This document shows positions 46,199 to 57,044 of a DNA stretch of 64,000 nucleotides, piece by piece (the stretch's first letter is position 1; each line of letters opens with the position of its first letter). The stretch is from positions 124,001-188,000 of the forward strand of contig NZ_JAMQGO010000006.1 in NCBI RefSeq assembly GCF_023703375.1, given 5' to 3'. The stretch comes from Lutimaribacter degradans (GTDB taxonomy: Bacteria > Pseudomonadota > Alphaproteobacteria > Rhodobacterales > Rhodobacteraceae). A program made the translations under genes and the position numbers. The notes under the pieces are model-generated. The model was not told where the DNA came from, did no database searches, and worked only from the letters and a program-made list of their open reading frames with translations.

Positions 46199-46684
46199 TC
46201 AGGCGGCTTCGGTCAGAAGCGCGCGAAGATCAAGCGGCGCGTTACTCATCTTCAACATGCCCTCGGCGTCGCGAGGCCAGTCGGCTTGCGGGCGGTCGCG
46301 GTAGATTTCTATCCCGTTGCCGTCGGGGTCGCGGAAATAGATAGCTTCGGACACGCCATGATCGGCGGCGCCGTCAATCTCGATTCCCGCCTTCACGACG
46401 CGGGCAAGGGCATCGGCCAATGCCGGTCTGTCGGGATAGAGAAATGCGACATGGTAAAGCCCGGTGTGGTGTGGCGCGGGCGGCGTGCCGCCATGGCTTT
46501 CCCAGGTGTTCAGGCCGATATGGTGGTGATAGCCGCCAGCCGACAAGAACGCGGCCTGGCTACCATATCGTTGTTGCAGTTCGAATCCCATCACGTCGCT
46601 GTAAAAGGCGATGGCGCGATCAAGGTTGGCCACTTTCAGGTGAACATGGCCGATTCGAGTGTCAGGGTGTGCTGTCTGGGGCAA
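46199..46684 (-). CDS. VOC family (glyoxalase/dioxygenase fold) protein
   Basis: A 161-residue vicinal-oxygen-chelate protein similar to CatE/2,3-dihydroxybiphenyl dioxygenase-type proteins. The metal motifs are IGHVHLKVANLDRAIAFY, then HHIGLNTW and, near the end, FRDPDGNGIEIYRD. I chose TTG 46684 because AAAGGAG lies seven bases before it; the in-frame ATG at 46762 has no ribosome site. The substrate is unknown. Confidence 0.82.
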   Translation of the reverse strand: MPQTAHPDTRIGHVHLKVANLDRAIAFYSDVMGFELQQRYGSQAAFLSAGGYHHHIGLNTWESHGGTPPAPHHTGLYHVAFLYPDRPALADALARVVKAGIEIDGAADHGVSEAIYFRDPDGNGIEIYRDRPQADWPRDAEGMLKMSNAPLDLRALLTEAA

Positions 46685-46789
46685 GGCGTGTCTCCTTTGG
46701 ATGGAAAGATACCCCTGCGCCGTCTTGCGGAAAAGATGCCGAATAGCACCGCTGATGTGCAAATATGGGAGGCTCTGCGCCTTGTCACG

Positions 46790-46814
46790 AAAAAGGGCAC
46801 CGCGAACGGTGCCC
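46790..46814 (-). terminator. Rho-independent terminator of the pyrophosphatase gene
   Basis: On the minus strand GGGCACCG, loop TTCG and CGGTGCCC form an 8-bp stem followed by five Ts. It lies 26 bp after the end of the pyrophosphatase gene. Confidence 0.85.
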
Positions 46815-46840
46815 TTCCCAAACCAAGGTCGCGTCCCGGA

Positions 46841-47761
46841 TCAGAGCGTCAGAACCGGGATGATCTGCTTTTTGCGGCTCATCACACCCGGCAGCACCAC
46901 GGTGTCCCCGGTGACGGTCGCCCCAAAGGATTTCTCGGCCAGTGTTTTCACCGTTTTGTTCGGCACCAGCAGCGTGGCCTCTTCCTTGATGATGTCCACG
47001 ATGAACAAAAGCACCTCGTCAACGCCGTCCTCGGCGCAGACGGTCTTGAAGCTGTCCATCAGGCTTGCCTTGCGATCCAGCGGGATCGCGGGTGCGGTGG
47101 TTTCCAGCACCGAAACGCGGAACTTGGTGCCGCCAACCTCGTATTCCTTGCTGTCCATGCGGATCAGCTCGGCGTCGGAAAAGGCCGACACGTCGGATTT
47201 CGCGGCGAACATCTCGGCGGCGTAGTCGGCCAGGCTCACGCCCAGCTCACCGGCCAGTTTCTCGGCCACGGCGCGATCATGGTCGGTGGTGGTGGGGCTG
47301 CGGAACTCCAGCGTGTCCGACAGGATGCAGGACAGCGCCGCGCCCTTGATTGCCTCGGGCATCTTGGCCGCGTCATCGCCCATCAGGTCGATCATGATGG
47401 TGGCAGTGCAGGCCAACGGGCGCATGGTGATGTCGATCGGCCCCTTGGTTTCCAGCCCGCCTACCAGCTTGTGGTGGTCGATTATGGCGCGGATATCCGC
47501 GCTGTTCACGTTCGCGGGCAGTTCGGCGGGGTTGTTGGTGTCGACGATCACGACGGGCGCGTCAGCCTCGACATCGGCGATGATCTCGGGCTTTTCCAGG
47601 TTCCAGCGCTCCAGCACGAACGCGGCCTCGGTATTCGGTTCGCCCAGCAAAACGGGCTTGGCCGCCTCGCCCTTGATCTCGTTCAGGTACCAGGCCCAGA
47701 TGATGGGCGAGCCGGTGGAATCGGTGTCGGGTGACTTGTGCCCGAAAACAAGCGTGGTCAT
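46841..47761 (-). CDS. ppaC: Manganese-dependent inorganic pyrophosphatase
   Basis: A 306-residue family II pyrophosphatase of the DHH superfamily, which splits diphosphate to phosphate. It has VFGHKSPDTDSTG, VDTNNPAEL, the DHH motif IIDHHKLVG and the C-terminal DHHA2 domain with the conserved MSRKKQIIPVL. ATG 47761 begins TTLVFGHKSP. It is cytosolic, monocistronic and has its own terminator. Many proteobacteria use family I instead; family II is frequent in Rhodobacteraceae. Confidence 0.95.
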   Translation of the reverse strand: MTTLVFGHKSPDTDSTGSPIIWAWYLNEIKGEAAKPVLLGEPNTEAAFVLERWNLEKPEIIADVEADAPVVIVDTNNPAELPANVNSADIRAIIDHHKLVGGLETKGPIDITMRPLACTATIMIDLMGDDAAKMPEAIKGAALSCILSDTLEFRSPTTTDHDRAVAEKLAGELGVSLADYAAEMFAAKSDVSAFSDAELIRMDSKEYEVGGTKFRVSVLETTAPAIPLDRKASLMDSFKTVCAEDGVDEVLLFIVDIIKEEATLLVPNKTVKTLAEKSFGATVTGDTVVLPGVMSRKKQIIPVLTL

Positions 47762-47898
47762 TGCGGATGCCTCGTTCGAAAAATGTGATTTCGCGCGCCT
47801 TATAGGGTTGCGTCCGGGCTTTGTCACCTGCTGCAATGCGGCGAAGACGCAACGCATGGCGGATTTGCATCAGCGCGCGGGCAGGGCATGATTGGCCG

Positions 47899-48585
47899 AT
47901 GGGGCAAATGGCGGAAACCGATCTTTACGCGCCGGTCAAGGCATTCCTGGAAAGCCGGGGCTTTGCCGTCAAGGCCGAGGTAGGCGGCGTGGACGTGATG
48001 GCCTGCCGCGACGACGAGCCACCCGTGATCGTCGAACTGAAGGCGGGTTTTTCACTGGTGCTGCTGCACCAGGCCTGTGACCGGCTGGCGCTGACCGAGC
48101 GTGTTTACGTCTGCGTGCCGCGTCGCACGGGGCGGGCAAGCTGGTCGGCACTGAAGGCAAATATCAAGCTGTGCCGCAGGTTGGGGCTGGGGGTGATAAC
48201 GGTGCGGCCGCGGGATGGCCTGGTCGAGGTTCATGTCGAACCGGGCCCATACGCCCCACGCCGCAACAAGACGAGGACCGCGCGGTTGTTGCGCGATTTC
48301 GCGCGGCTTGACGGCGACCCGAACCTGGGCGGCACGCGGGGGCGTGTGATGACCGCCTATCGCCAGGATGCGCGCGCGGTGGCGATGCACCTTGCCGATG
48401 CAGGGCCATCCAAGGGCGCCGATGTGGCGCGGGCAACCGGGGTGCCCAACGCCACGCGGATCATGGCCGACAACCATTATGGCTGGTTCCGGCGCTTGCG
48501 CGTCGGCGTGTACGAACTGACCGAGACGGGGCGAGCGATGGCTGACGCACCGGCGCGTATGGACAGCGCGTCCACCGATACCTAG
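47899..48585 (+). CDS. DUF2161 (PD-(D/E)XK-like) protein
   Basis: A 228-residue protein of the DUF2161 family. The N-terminal part has the restriction-like core GGVDVMACRDDEPPVIVELKAG (Asp, then E-x-K), near residues 28-50. The middle part is basic, and a winged-helix-like end (GADVARATGVPNATRIMADNHYG) may bind DNA. Family function is not established. Start ATG 47899; ATG 47908 is also possible. It diverges from the pyrophosphatase gene. Confidence 0.78.
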   Translation: MGQMAETDLYAPVKAFLESRGFAVKAEVGGVDVMACRDDEPPVIVELKAGFSLVLLHQACDRLALTERVYVCVPRRTGRASWSALKANIKLCRRLGLGVITVRPRDGLVEVHVEPGPYAPRRNKTRTARLLRDFARLDGDPNLGGTRGRVMTAYRQDARAVAMHLADAGPSKGADVARATGVPNATRIMADNHYGWFRRLRVGVYELTETGRAMADAPARMDSASTDT

Positions 48586-48661
48586 GTTGGGCGGAGCGAG
48601 GACGACCTCCCCCATCCGGGTATCATTTCGGGACGGCCCGGCCAAACAGGATGGGACCAAG

Positions 48662-49081
48662 ATGCGCACCAGACGCGACCGTATTCGTCATGCAATCAGT
48701 TTCGAAATCTTGGGCCTTGCGCTGGTCGTGCCCCTTGGCGCGGCCGGGTTCGGGATGCCCGCAACCGACCTGGGGGTTGTCGCCGTCTTTGCCGCCAGCA
48801 TGGCAACGGTATGGAACTACCTCTACAACATCTGGTTCGACCGGGCGATGAAGCGTCTGCGGGGCAGCGTTCACAAAACCTACGGCCTGCGGGTTGTCCA
48901 TGCGGTGCTGTTCGAATGCGGGTTGTTGATTGCCACGCTGCCGTTTTTCGCCTGGTACCTGGGTATTGGCCTGTGGCAGGCCTTCCTGATGGATTTTTCC
49001 TTCGTGGCTTTCTACCTGGTCTACGCTTTTCTTTTCAACCTGACCTATGACCGGGTGTTCCCTTTGCCGAAAGACGCCTAG
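48662..49081 (+). CDS. PACE family efflux transporter
   Basis: A 139-residue membrane protein with four helices in two bacterial-transmembrane-pair repeats: RRDRIRHAISFEILGLALVVPL (with the conserved E in the first helix) and the second copy YGLRVVHAVLFECGLLIATLP. Each repeat ends in a YLYNIWFD / FLFNLTYDRVFP motif. AceI of Acinetobacter pumps chlorhexidine, and short diamines are probable natural substrates. It is transcribed alone. Confidence 0.88.
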   Translation: MRTRRDRIRHAISFEILGLALVVPLGAAGFGMPATDLGVVAVFAASMATVWNYLYNIWFDRAMKRLRGSVHKTYGLRVVHAVLFECGLLIATLPFFAWYLGIGLWQAFLMDFSFVAFYLVYAFLFNLTYDRVFPLPKDA

Positions 49082-49097
49082 CCGGGCTTCCGTGCGA

Positions 49098-50078
49098 TCA
49101 CGGGTCGAAAGGCAGCGGTGCGATATCGAAACCTTGCTGCTCCAAAAGCTGCAAAACGCCGTTTTCGCCCGGCAGGTGCGCTGCGCCGGCGGCAATGAAG
49201 ATATCGCCCGACTGTTCCTGCAGCAACTCAACCCAGGCGCGGTTGCGCTGTGTCAGCAAGATATCTTCGAACTGGGCGAACTCCTCAACGGCCGTCTTGC
49301 CGCCCTGTTCGACGGAAAGCAGGCGCGAATATTCCCACAGCAGCGCGATCTCGCCCGACAGGTAACGTTGCAGCAAGGTATGCTGCAGGTCGTCGGCGTG
49401 ATCGGCAAAGGCAAAAGACAGGCGCAGCATTTCAAGCTGTTCGTCCATGTCATATCCATCGGTCAGGGTCATGACCGTGCGCCAATCCTCAAGCGAGAGG
49501 TCGGGCACGCCTTGGGTTGCGGCGGATTCGGCCAGTGCCATGTCTATGCCTTCGGCATCCAGAGCGCCGCTACGCGCCTGGCATGGCCCGATTCCCAGCA
49601 TCATCGAACCCCAGATCGGCTTCATCTTAGCGGCCATGAAAGAGGGAAAACCGCGTGCTTCCATCTGGGTCTTGAAAAGCTGCCATTCCGCTTCGCTCAG
49701 CAGGTCGGGCAGGGTGGGCCCCTGCGTTATGAACATTAGTGACGGGTCGCTGCCAAAAGCGCGCTGGGTGCGCGCCTTGTCATCCCGGTTCATTTCAAAA
49801 TAGGCGGCATCGGCCCGCGCGATCACGGGGGCCAGCGCGTTCGCGTGGGCTTCGGTGCGCTTATGGCGAATATGGTAGGTGCCAAAGATCGTCAGACGCG
49901 TATCCCCGCGGGTGGCCTGCCACAAAAGGCCTTCTGGATAAGGCGTTTCGGCCACCGCCGCATCCAGCGAAGCGCGCGTTTCCGCGGGCAGTTCGGCGAT
50001 AAGGTCGCTGCCCTCGCACAGGGCCAGGGCCGGACCGGCCAACCCCAGAAATAACAACAATCCAACCAGCAGGCGCAT
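49098..50078 (-). CDS. TraB/GumN family exported protein
   Basis: A 326-residue protein with a signal peptide (MRLLVGLLLFLGLAGPALAL). The TraB/GumN domain begins FGTYHIRHKRTEAH and ends GDIFIAAGAAHLPGENGVLQLLEQQGF; its HxR and AAGxxHLPG motifs recall Tiki-type metalloproteases. Function in bacteria is not established. ATG 50078 follows AAAGGACC; ATG codons further upstream do not fit the signal peptide. Confidence 0.85.
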   Translation of the reverse strand: MRLLVGLLLFLGLAGPALALCEGSDLIAELPAETRASLDAAVAETPYPEGLLWQATRGDTRLTIFGTYHIRHKRTEAHANALAPVIARADAAYFEMNRDDKARTQRAFGSDPSLMFITQGPTLPDLLSEAEWQLFKTQMEARGFPSFMAAKMKPIWGSMMLGIGPCQARSGALDAEGIDMALAESAATQGVPDLSLEDWRTVMTLTDGYDMDEQLEMLRLSFAFADHADDLQHTLLQRYLSGEIALLWEYSRLLSVEQGGKTAVEEFAQFEDILLTQRNRAWVELLQEQSGDIFIAAGAAHLPGENGVLQLLEQQGFDIAPLPFDP

Positions 50079-50199
50079 GGGCGGTCCTTTTCTATGATCC
50101 ATCTGCAACCTAGTGGTCGGAACGGGTGGTATCAATTCGGCCCAAAATTTTTGCATACGCATGTTGACTTGGAAAATGCTTGTCCCTAGCTATGCGCTG

Positions 50200-50226
50200 T
50201 TAGCACTCGTCTAGTGCGAGTGATAA
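50200..50226. promoter_or_regulatory. CIRCE operator of groESL
   Basis: TTAGCACTC, nine bases and GAGTGATAA match the HrcA-binding CIRCE element (TTAGCACTC-N9-GAGTGCTAA) with a single change. A TTGACT -35 (50164-50169) with TAGCTA at 17 bp lies just upstream. So groESL is repressed by HrcA and induced by heat. Confidence 0.93.
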
Positions 50227-50285
50227 CGGTCCTTCGGGGAGCGAGGGGCCTATAGAGAGAAACTTTGAGCCAAGGAGCCTCAGAG

Positions 50286-50573
50286 ATGGCATTTACACCG
50301 CTTCATGACCGCGTGCTTGTTCGCCGCGTAGAGAGCGAAGAGAAAACCTCAGGCGGCCTGATCATTCCCGACAGCGCCAAGGAAAAGCCTGCGGAAGGCG
50401 TTGTCGTTGCGGTTGGCGCTGGCGCCAAGGACGATGACGGCGATCGTATCAAGCTGGACGTCAAGGAAGGCGACAAGGTGCTGTTCGGCAAGTGGTCGGG
50501 CACCGAGGTCACCATTGACGGCGAAGAGATGCTGATCATGAAGGAAAACGACATCATGGGCATCATCGCCTGA
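50286..50573 (+). CDS. groS: Co-chaperonin GroES
   Basis: A 95-residue GroES, the heptameric lid of the chaperonin. [19 protein letters not shown], the mobile loop [18 protein letters not shown] and [21 protein letters not shown] are typical. ATG 50286 follows AAGGAG. It is controlled by CIRCE and co-transcribed with groEL, 69 bp downstream. Confidence 0.98.
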   Translation: MAFTPLHDRVLVRRVESEEKTSGGLIIPDSAKEKPAEGVVVAVGAGAKDDDGDRIKLDVKEGDKVLFGKWSGTEVTIDGEEMLIMKENDIMGIIA

Positions 50574-50624
50574 GGCCAAGCGCCACAGGACGACCCCATG
50601 AACCGCTTTTCCCAAACCAAATAA

Positions 50625-52286
<1,662 letters not shown>

Positions 52287-52313
52287 TCAGCCGCGCCAAT
52301 CGCGTGAAAGTTC

Positions 52314-52348
52314 GGGCCGCTCCCTTGCAGAGGGCGGCCCTTTCTTTT
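52314..52348 (+). terminator. Rho-independent terminator after groEL
   Basis: GGGCCGC at 52314-52320 pairs with GCGGCCC at 52334-52340, followed by TTTCTTTT. Confidence 0.85.
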
Positions 52349-52389
52349 GGCCGTTGCCTTTGTCGCGCGGGGTGGTCACAACGGCGGGT

Positions 52390-53250
52390 ATGCGTCTTTT
52401 CCTGCTGATATCCGTGACAATGCTGGCTTTTGCCGGAAACTCGGTGCTGACTCGCGTGGCGGTGGCTGCGGGTGACGCGGGGCCGTCAAGTTTTGCAATG
52501 GTGCGCCTGATGGCAGGCGCGGCGATCTTGCTGATCCTTTTGGGGTGGCGCAACAGGCGCCATCTGCAACCCCGGTGGCGCCCGGCCGGCGCGGCGATGC
52601 TGGCGCTGTATGTCGTGGGGTTTTCACTGGCCTATCGCTGGCTTGATGCAGGGCTGGGTGCCCTTGTCTTGTTCGGCGTGGTGCAACTTGTGATGTTCGC
52701 GGGCGCGCTGATGCGCGGCGAATATGTTGCGCCGCTGCGCTATGCCGGGGCGGTGTTGGCCATGGCGGGGCTGGCGGTGCTGGTCTGGCCGCAAGGCGTG
52801 GCCGCGCCCGACCCGCTGGGCACGGCGATGATGGCGGCGGCGGGGCTTGGCTGGGGCATGTACTCGTTGCGCGGGCAGGGCGTGGCAGATCCGCTGGTCG
52901 ATACGACATGGAGCTTCGTCTGGGCCGTGCCCGCAGGCGTCGCCCTGTTCCTGGCCTGGCCGGATGGCATGACATCGCGTGGGTTTATCCTTGCAGTGCT
53001 GTCGGGGGCCGTCATGTCGGGGCTAGGCTACGCCCTTTGGTACCAGGTATTGCCCCGCATCGCGGCCAGCACGGCCGCCTTGGCGCAACTTACCGTGCCG
53101 GTGATTGCGCAGGCCGGTGGCAGCCTTTTCCTGTCGGAACCATTGAGCCTGCGCTTTGCGCTTGCCGCGGCCCTGGTTCTGGGCGGGGTGGCGTTGGGCT
53201 TGCGCGCGCGCCGGGTGAAAAGCCCGCACGCGCCGGGACAGCGCCACTAG
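52390..53250 (+). CDS. DMT superfamily (EamA) transporter
   Basis: A 286-residue membrane protein with about ten hydrophobic segments in two EamA repeats. It begins MRLFLLISVTMLAFAGNSVLTR, and the second repeat has GTAMMAAAGLGWGMYSLRGQG. Substrates of the family are metabolites or amino acids; none can be named. Start at ATG 52390; the TTG at 52354 is unlikely. The stop overlaps the convergent Nudix stop by three bases. Confidence 0.9.
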   Translation: MRLFLLISVTMLAFAGNSVLTRVAVAAGDAGPSSFAMVRLMAGAAILLILLGWRNRRHLQPRWRPAGAAMLALYVVGFSLAYRWLDAGLGALVLFGVVQLVMFAGALMRGEYVAPLRYAGAVLAMAGLAVLVWPQGVAAPDPLGTAMMAAAGLGWGMYSLRGQGVADPLVDTTWSFVWAVPAGVALFLAWPDGMTSRGFILAVLSGAVMSGLGYALWYQVLPRIAASTAALAQLTVPVIAQAGGSLFLSEPLSLRFALAAALVLGGVALGLRARRVKSPHAPGQRH

Positions 53251-53690
53251 CGCAGGATCGGTTCCAGCGGATCGTAAAGCAGCCCATCACCCCAGGCGAC
53301 TTCGGGCAGGCTGTCGGGTTTGAACCGGATACCGGCCATTTCGTCGCGCGTGAAAAAGCGCCGTTGCGTCACAATGCCCTCTGGGTCTTTCCAGGTCTCG
53401 TCAAGTTGCCCACCTGTAACGGAGCAGCGAAAATAAATATCGACCTGGTGAAAATCGCCCGATGGGTCATGAAACTCGTTCACGAGGCAGGGTGCGCCCA
53501 CGGCGATGCGCAGGCCGGTTTCCTCGTACACCTCGCGGACCAGGTTGTCGGGCAGCGAACTGCCCCGCTCCGCGCCCCCTCCGGGCACGCACCACAGGTC
53601 CGACAGCCCATCTGGCCAGGCATTGACCAGTAGCAACCGGTCGGATTGGTCGAGTATCACAGCGCGTACGGCGATGCGGGGCGGGGGCAT
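53247..53690 (-). CDS. Nudix hydrolase family protein with altered Nudix box
   Basis: A 147-residue Nudix-fold protein. The Nudix box region GGGAERGSSLPDNLVREVYEETGL keeps REVYEETGL, but the glutamate normally at the end of GX5E is a serine. The REVYEE glutamates needed for metal binding are kept, so activity is possible; the change may alter it. ATG 53690 has AAAGG at nine bases. It ends against the EamA transporter gene, and the substrate is unknown. Confidence 0.85.
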   Translation of the reverse strand: MPPPRIAVRAVILDQSDRLLLVNAWPDGLSDLWCVPGGGAERGSSLPDNLVREVYEETGLRIAVGAPCLVNEFHDPSGDFHQVDIYFRCSVTGGQLDETWKDPEGIVTQRRFFTRDEMAGIRFKPDSLPEVAWGDGLLYDPLEPILR

Positions 53691-53751
53691 ATGAGCGCCT
53701 TTCGCAAGAACAGGGCTTTTGTAGGCACGCATGGCCCGCTATCTCAAGTGC

Positions 53752-54483
53752 ATGAAACGCCTCGCCACCCTTTTGTTGATGCTGATGCCATTGCCCGCCA
53801 CCGCGGGAGAGTGCGTCGTTCTCCTGCATGGGTTGGCACGCACGCAGTCGTCGTTCCTTTTGATGGAGGAATCGCTGACACGGCGTGGGTACACGGTGGT
53901 TGCACCCGGCTATCCGTCGACGGAAGAGACGATTGCCAACCTGGCGATCAACACCCTGCCGCAGGCGGTGGCGCAATGCGGTGACGACCGGGTGCATATA
54001 GTGACCCATTCGATGGGCGGTATCCTGACGCGTTATTGGCTGATCGGGAACCGACCGGACAATCTGGGCCGCGTTGTGATGCTGTCGCCGCCCAACAAGG
54101 GGTCTGAAATCGTGGATGCGTTGGGTGAAATCGAGGCATTCGGCTGGATGAACGGACCGGCGGGCCAGCAATTGCGCAGCGACGAAAAGGGTATGCCGGC
54201 ACATCTGCCGCCGGTGGATTTCGACCTTGGCGTGATCGCGGGGGATCGGTCGCTCAACCCGTTCTTCTCGATGATGATCGAGGGGCCGGACGATGGCAAG
54301 GTGGGCGTCTCGTCGACGCGGGTGGCGGGCATGGCCGACCACCTGGTCTTGCCGGTGACGCATACATTCATGATGAACAGCCCACTGGTTATCGCTCAGG
54401 TGATGTATTTCCTTGAACAAGGGGCATTTGACCCGGACATGACGCTTGCCGCCGCGGTCGAGTACATGGGGCGGCAGGAATGA
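53752..54483 (+). CDS. Exported alpha/beta hydrolase, lipase-like
   Basis: A 243-residue protein with a signal peptide ([19 protein letters not shown]). The lipase core has [14 protein letters not shown] and the elbow HSMGG near residue 91, then [13 protein letters not shown] and a late HTFMM with the likely catalytic histidine. ATG 53731 would add seven residues and is an alternative. It is coupled to phnM by an ATGA overlap, which may be chance. The related RefSeq-type description would be 'alpha/beta hydrolase'; the substrate is unknown. Confidence 0.82.
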   Translation: MKRLATLLLMLMPLPATAGECVVLLHGLARTQSSFLLMEESLTRRGYTVVAPGYPSTEETIANLAINTLPQAVAQCGDDRVHIVTHSMGGILTRYWLIGNRPDNLGRVVMLSPPNKGSEIVDALGEIEAFGWMNGPAGQQLRSDEKGMPAHLPPVDFDLGVIAGDRSLNPFFSMMIEGPDDGKVGVSSTRVAGMADHLVLPVTHTFMMNSPLVIAQVMYFLEQGAFDPDMTLAAAVEYMGRQE

Positions 54484-55625
54484 GCGCGCCGCACCTGACC
54501 ATCACCGGGGCGCAGGTGCTGCGCCCGGACGGGATGAGCGATGCGCCTGTCGGGGTTGCCGACGGCGTGATCGCCGACCGGGGCGAGGGCGCCGTTGTCA
54601 ACATGCCCGGCTGCACGGTTCTACCCGGCATGGTAGATATCCACGGCGATGGGTTCGAGCGTCACCTGGCCCCGCGCCGGGGGGCGATGACCGACATGGG
54701 CGTCGGGCTGGCCGCGGTCGAGGCCGAACTGGCCGCCAATGGCATCACGACCGCCATGCTGGCGCAATTCTGGAGTTGGGAAGGCGGGTTGCGCAGCCCT
54801 GATTTCGCCCTTCGTTTCCTGGAGGCGTTGAACGCATATCAGGGGTTTGGCACCGATATGCGCGCGCAGTTGCGGTTCGAGACCCATATGCTGGACGATT
54901 ACACCGCGCTGCACGAAACCGTCGCGCGCTTTGGCGTGGGGCAGGTGGTGTTCAACGACCATCTGCCGCATGACGCGTTGAACAAGGGCAAGCGGCCGCC
55001 GCGCCTGACTGGCCAGGCGCTGAAATCGGGGCGTAACCCCGATGCGCATCTGGCCATGATGCAGGGCCTGCACGCACGCGGCGCCGAGGTGCCGGATGCC
55101 GTGGCCGCGCTGGCGGCGCGGCTGGGTGCGGCCGGGGTGATTTTGGGCAGCCATGATGACGCCCTTCCCGAAACGCGCGAGTGGTGGCGTGCACGGGGGG
55201 TGACCCTGTCGGAGTTTCCCGAAACCGAAGAGGCCGCGCATGCCGCACGGGCGGGCGATGACGGTATCGTTTTGGGTGGGCCCAACGTGATGCGCGGCAA
55301 CAGCCATGCCGGCAAGGTGTCGGCCCGCCACTTGATCGGTCTTGGCCTGTGCGATGCGTTGGCATCGGATTACTTTTACCCCGCGCCGCTACGGGCGGCG
55401 CAGATCATGGCAGTCGAGATCGGCCTTGAACGCGCTTGGGCGTTGGTATCGGACGGGCCCGCGCGGTTGCTTGGGCTGCCCGACCGGGGCCGGATCGCGC
55501 TCGGGCTGCGTGCCGACCTGGTGGTGCTGGACAGGGCCGGGCGCGTCTGCCTGACCATGGCGGGCGGGCGAATCACCCACGCCAATGGCGCGGGCGCGGC
55601 GGCGCTTTTGGCGGCGCGATATTGA
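54480..55625 (+). CDS. phnM: Alpha-D-ribose 1-methylphosphonate 5-triphosphate diphosphatase
   Basis: A 381-residue amidohydrolase-fold enzyme of the carbon-phosphorus lyase pathway, which removes diphosphate from the ribosyl-methylphosphonate intermediate. PhnM marks are [42 protein letters not shown] and [10 protein letters not shown], and later [13 protein letters not shown] and LASDYFYPA. No other phn gene is in the window, so this is an orphan copy, whose role may differ from the operon copy. The start overlaps the lipase-like gene. Confidence 0.93.
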   Translation: MSAPHLTITGAQVLRPDGMSDAPVGVADGVIADRGEGAVVNMPGCTVLPGMVDIHGDGFERHLAPRRGAMTDMGVGLAAVEAELAANGITTAMLAQFWSWEGGLRSPDFALRFLEALNAYQGFGTDMRAQLRFETHMLDDYTALHETVARFGVGQVVFNDHLPHDALNKGKRPPRLTGQALKSGRNPDAHLAMMQGLHARGAEVPDAVAALAARLGAAGVILGSHDDALPETREWWRARGVTLSEFPETEEAAHAARAGDDGIVLGGPNVMRGNSHAGKVSARHLIGLGLCDALASDYFYPAPLRAAQIMAVEIGLERAWALVSDGPARLLGLPDRGRIALGLRADLVVLDRAGRVCLTMAGGRITHANGAGAAALLAARY

Positions 55626-55699
55626 CCCTGGTCAATGTGCGTTGCGCTGCATGAAGCTATGATTCCCGCATTAGGTGAAAGCAGAAAGGAGGCTTTGGA

Positions 55700-56116
55700 A
55701 TGGTTGAAAAGAATCAGTCCGGGGGCCTTTGGCCCGCGATTTACGATCCGCTTCGGCAGATGGGCCACAAGCTGGCCGAGTGGCTGTCGCCGGCGTCGGA
55801 TGCCTCGACCGATGGCAACATCTATCGCATCACGATGGAATTGCCGGGCGTCGGCGAGGACGATATCGACCTATCGGTGCATGACGGGATGGTGACCGTG
55901 AAAGGCGAAAAGACGGACAGCCGCGAGGAAAAGGGCGACACCTGGTATTTCAGCGAACGGCAATATGGCAGTTTCAGCCGCAGTTTTCGCCTGCCTGCAG
56001 ATGCGGATGAGGCCAAGGTTGCCGCGCAACTGAAAGACGGCGTTCTGCTGATCGAGGTGGGGCGCAAGGCGCCCGCGGCCGGCAAGGCCACCAAGGTGAA
56101 GATCAACCGCGCCTGA
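55700..56116 (+). CDS. Small heat shock protein, Hsp20
   Basis: A 138-residue alpha-crystallin domain chaperone. The domain runs from about residue 40: YRITMELPGVGEDDIDLSV, VKGEK, RQYGSFSRSFRLP, and ends in AAQLKDGVLLIEVGRK. AAAGGAGG precedes ATG 55700 by nine bases. A C-terminal IXI-like anchor is not clear (KVKINRA). It is followed by a terminator shared with the converging nitroreductase. Confidence 0.93.
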   Translation: MVEKNQSGGLWPAIYDPLRQMGHKLAEWLSPASDASTDGNIYRITMELPGVGEDDIDLSVHDGMVTVKGEKTDSREEKGDTWYFSERQYGSFSRSFRLPADADEAKVAAQLKDGVLLIEVGRKAPAAGKATKVKINRA

Positions 56117-56208
56117 CATCGCGGTGCCCGCCTGAGGTCGCGCCCGCCCGCGCACCCCGCAACCGCAGGCGGGCGGGTGCGTTACCTGCGGCTGCTGGAC
56201 GGGATTCT

Positions 56209-56235
56209 GCCCGCTGCGGCCCGTAGCGGGCTTTT
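56209..56235 (+). terminator. Rho-independent terminator after hsp20
   Basis: GCCCGCT at 56209-56215 pairs with AGCGGGC at 56225-56231, followed by TTTT. A second GC-rich inverted repeat (GCCCGCC...GGCGGGC) lies about 30 bp upstream. Confidence 0.7.
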
Positions 56236-56252
56236 CGTGTGAAAGACGATGA

Positions 56253-56930
56253 TCAGTTTTCAACCCAATCGATAACCTGCGCAGGGTCGGCGCGCTCGGT
56301 GCGAAAGGTGTTGGCCGGGTGGTCTGGGTCTTCAAGACCCAGTGCGATGCCGCACAGGATGAGGCGCGTGTCGGGAATGTTGAGCACGGCCCGAACGGTG
56401 GGGGCGTATGCGGCGATGGCGGCTTGTGGGATCGTGGCTACGCCAAGGGCCTGCGCGGCAAGGGTAAAGGCCGCGACGAAGCCGCCGCTGTCCATCGCGC
56501 CATAGGCGCCAAGATCGGCCTCGGACGAGATGATCGCGACGTGGGGTGCGTTGAAGAAACGGTAATTCTCAAGCATCTGTTGCGTGCGCCCGGCACGGTC
56601 GTCACGCGCGATCCCCACTGCCTCGTAAAGCTGAAAACCGCAGGTGCGGCGACGTTCCTGGTAGATGCCGGTGTATTGGCTGGGCCAGTCGAGATCGGGC
56701 TTTGGCGCCTCGTGTTCCACTGCCTCAAGCAATGCGGTGCTGAGTCTTTTGGTGGCAGGTGGTTGGGTCACGCTGACTTGCCACGGTTGGGCGTTGCACC
56801 AGCTCGGCACTCGCTGGGCGGTTTCAACGATGCGGGTGATCGTGTCCGCCGGCAGCGGGTCCGGGCGAAAGCCGCGGCAACTGTGGCGCTGGCTCAGCAG
56901 GTCGAGAAGCGTGGCGTGAGCTGCGGTCAT
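56253..56930 (-). CDS. Nitroreductase family protein
   Basis: A 225-residue FMN-dependent oxidoreductase. It has LLDLLSQRHSCRGFRPDPL, QRVPSWCNAQPWQVSV (FMN contact) and MDSGGFVAAFTLAAQALG, and ends in LGLEDPDHPANTFRTERA. Substrates can be nitro compounds, quinones or enones; none is certain. ATG 56930 follows AAAGGAAACC. It is transcribed alone toward hsp20. Confidence 0.9.
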   Translation of the reverse strand: MTAAHATLLDLLSQRHSCRGFRPDPLPADTITRIVETAQRVPSWCNAQPWQVSVTQPPATKRLSTALLEAVEHEAPKPDLDWPSQYTGIYQERRRTCGFQLYEAVGIARDDRAGRTQQMLENYRFFNAPHVAIISSEADLGAYGAMDSGGFVAAFTLAAQALGVATIPQAAIAAYAPTVRAVLNIPDTRLILCGIALGLEDPDHPANTFRTERADPAQVIDWVEN

Positions 56931-57044
56931 ATGGTTTCCTTTGCGGTGGTGGGTTTGGGCGATGGGAAGCGTGGAGGACTTAGGCCAGCCCGTTCGGGAT
57001 GGCGCGGCCCTGCCGGGGGAGCCTGCCAAAGCGGACGCATCGCA

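Noticed and set aside
45383-47734. 783-codon plus-strand frame
   Set aside because: It runs antisense across three real genes (HAD, VOC and pyrophosphatase) and their gaps, and has no recognisable domain.
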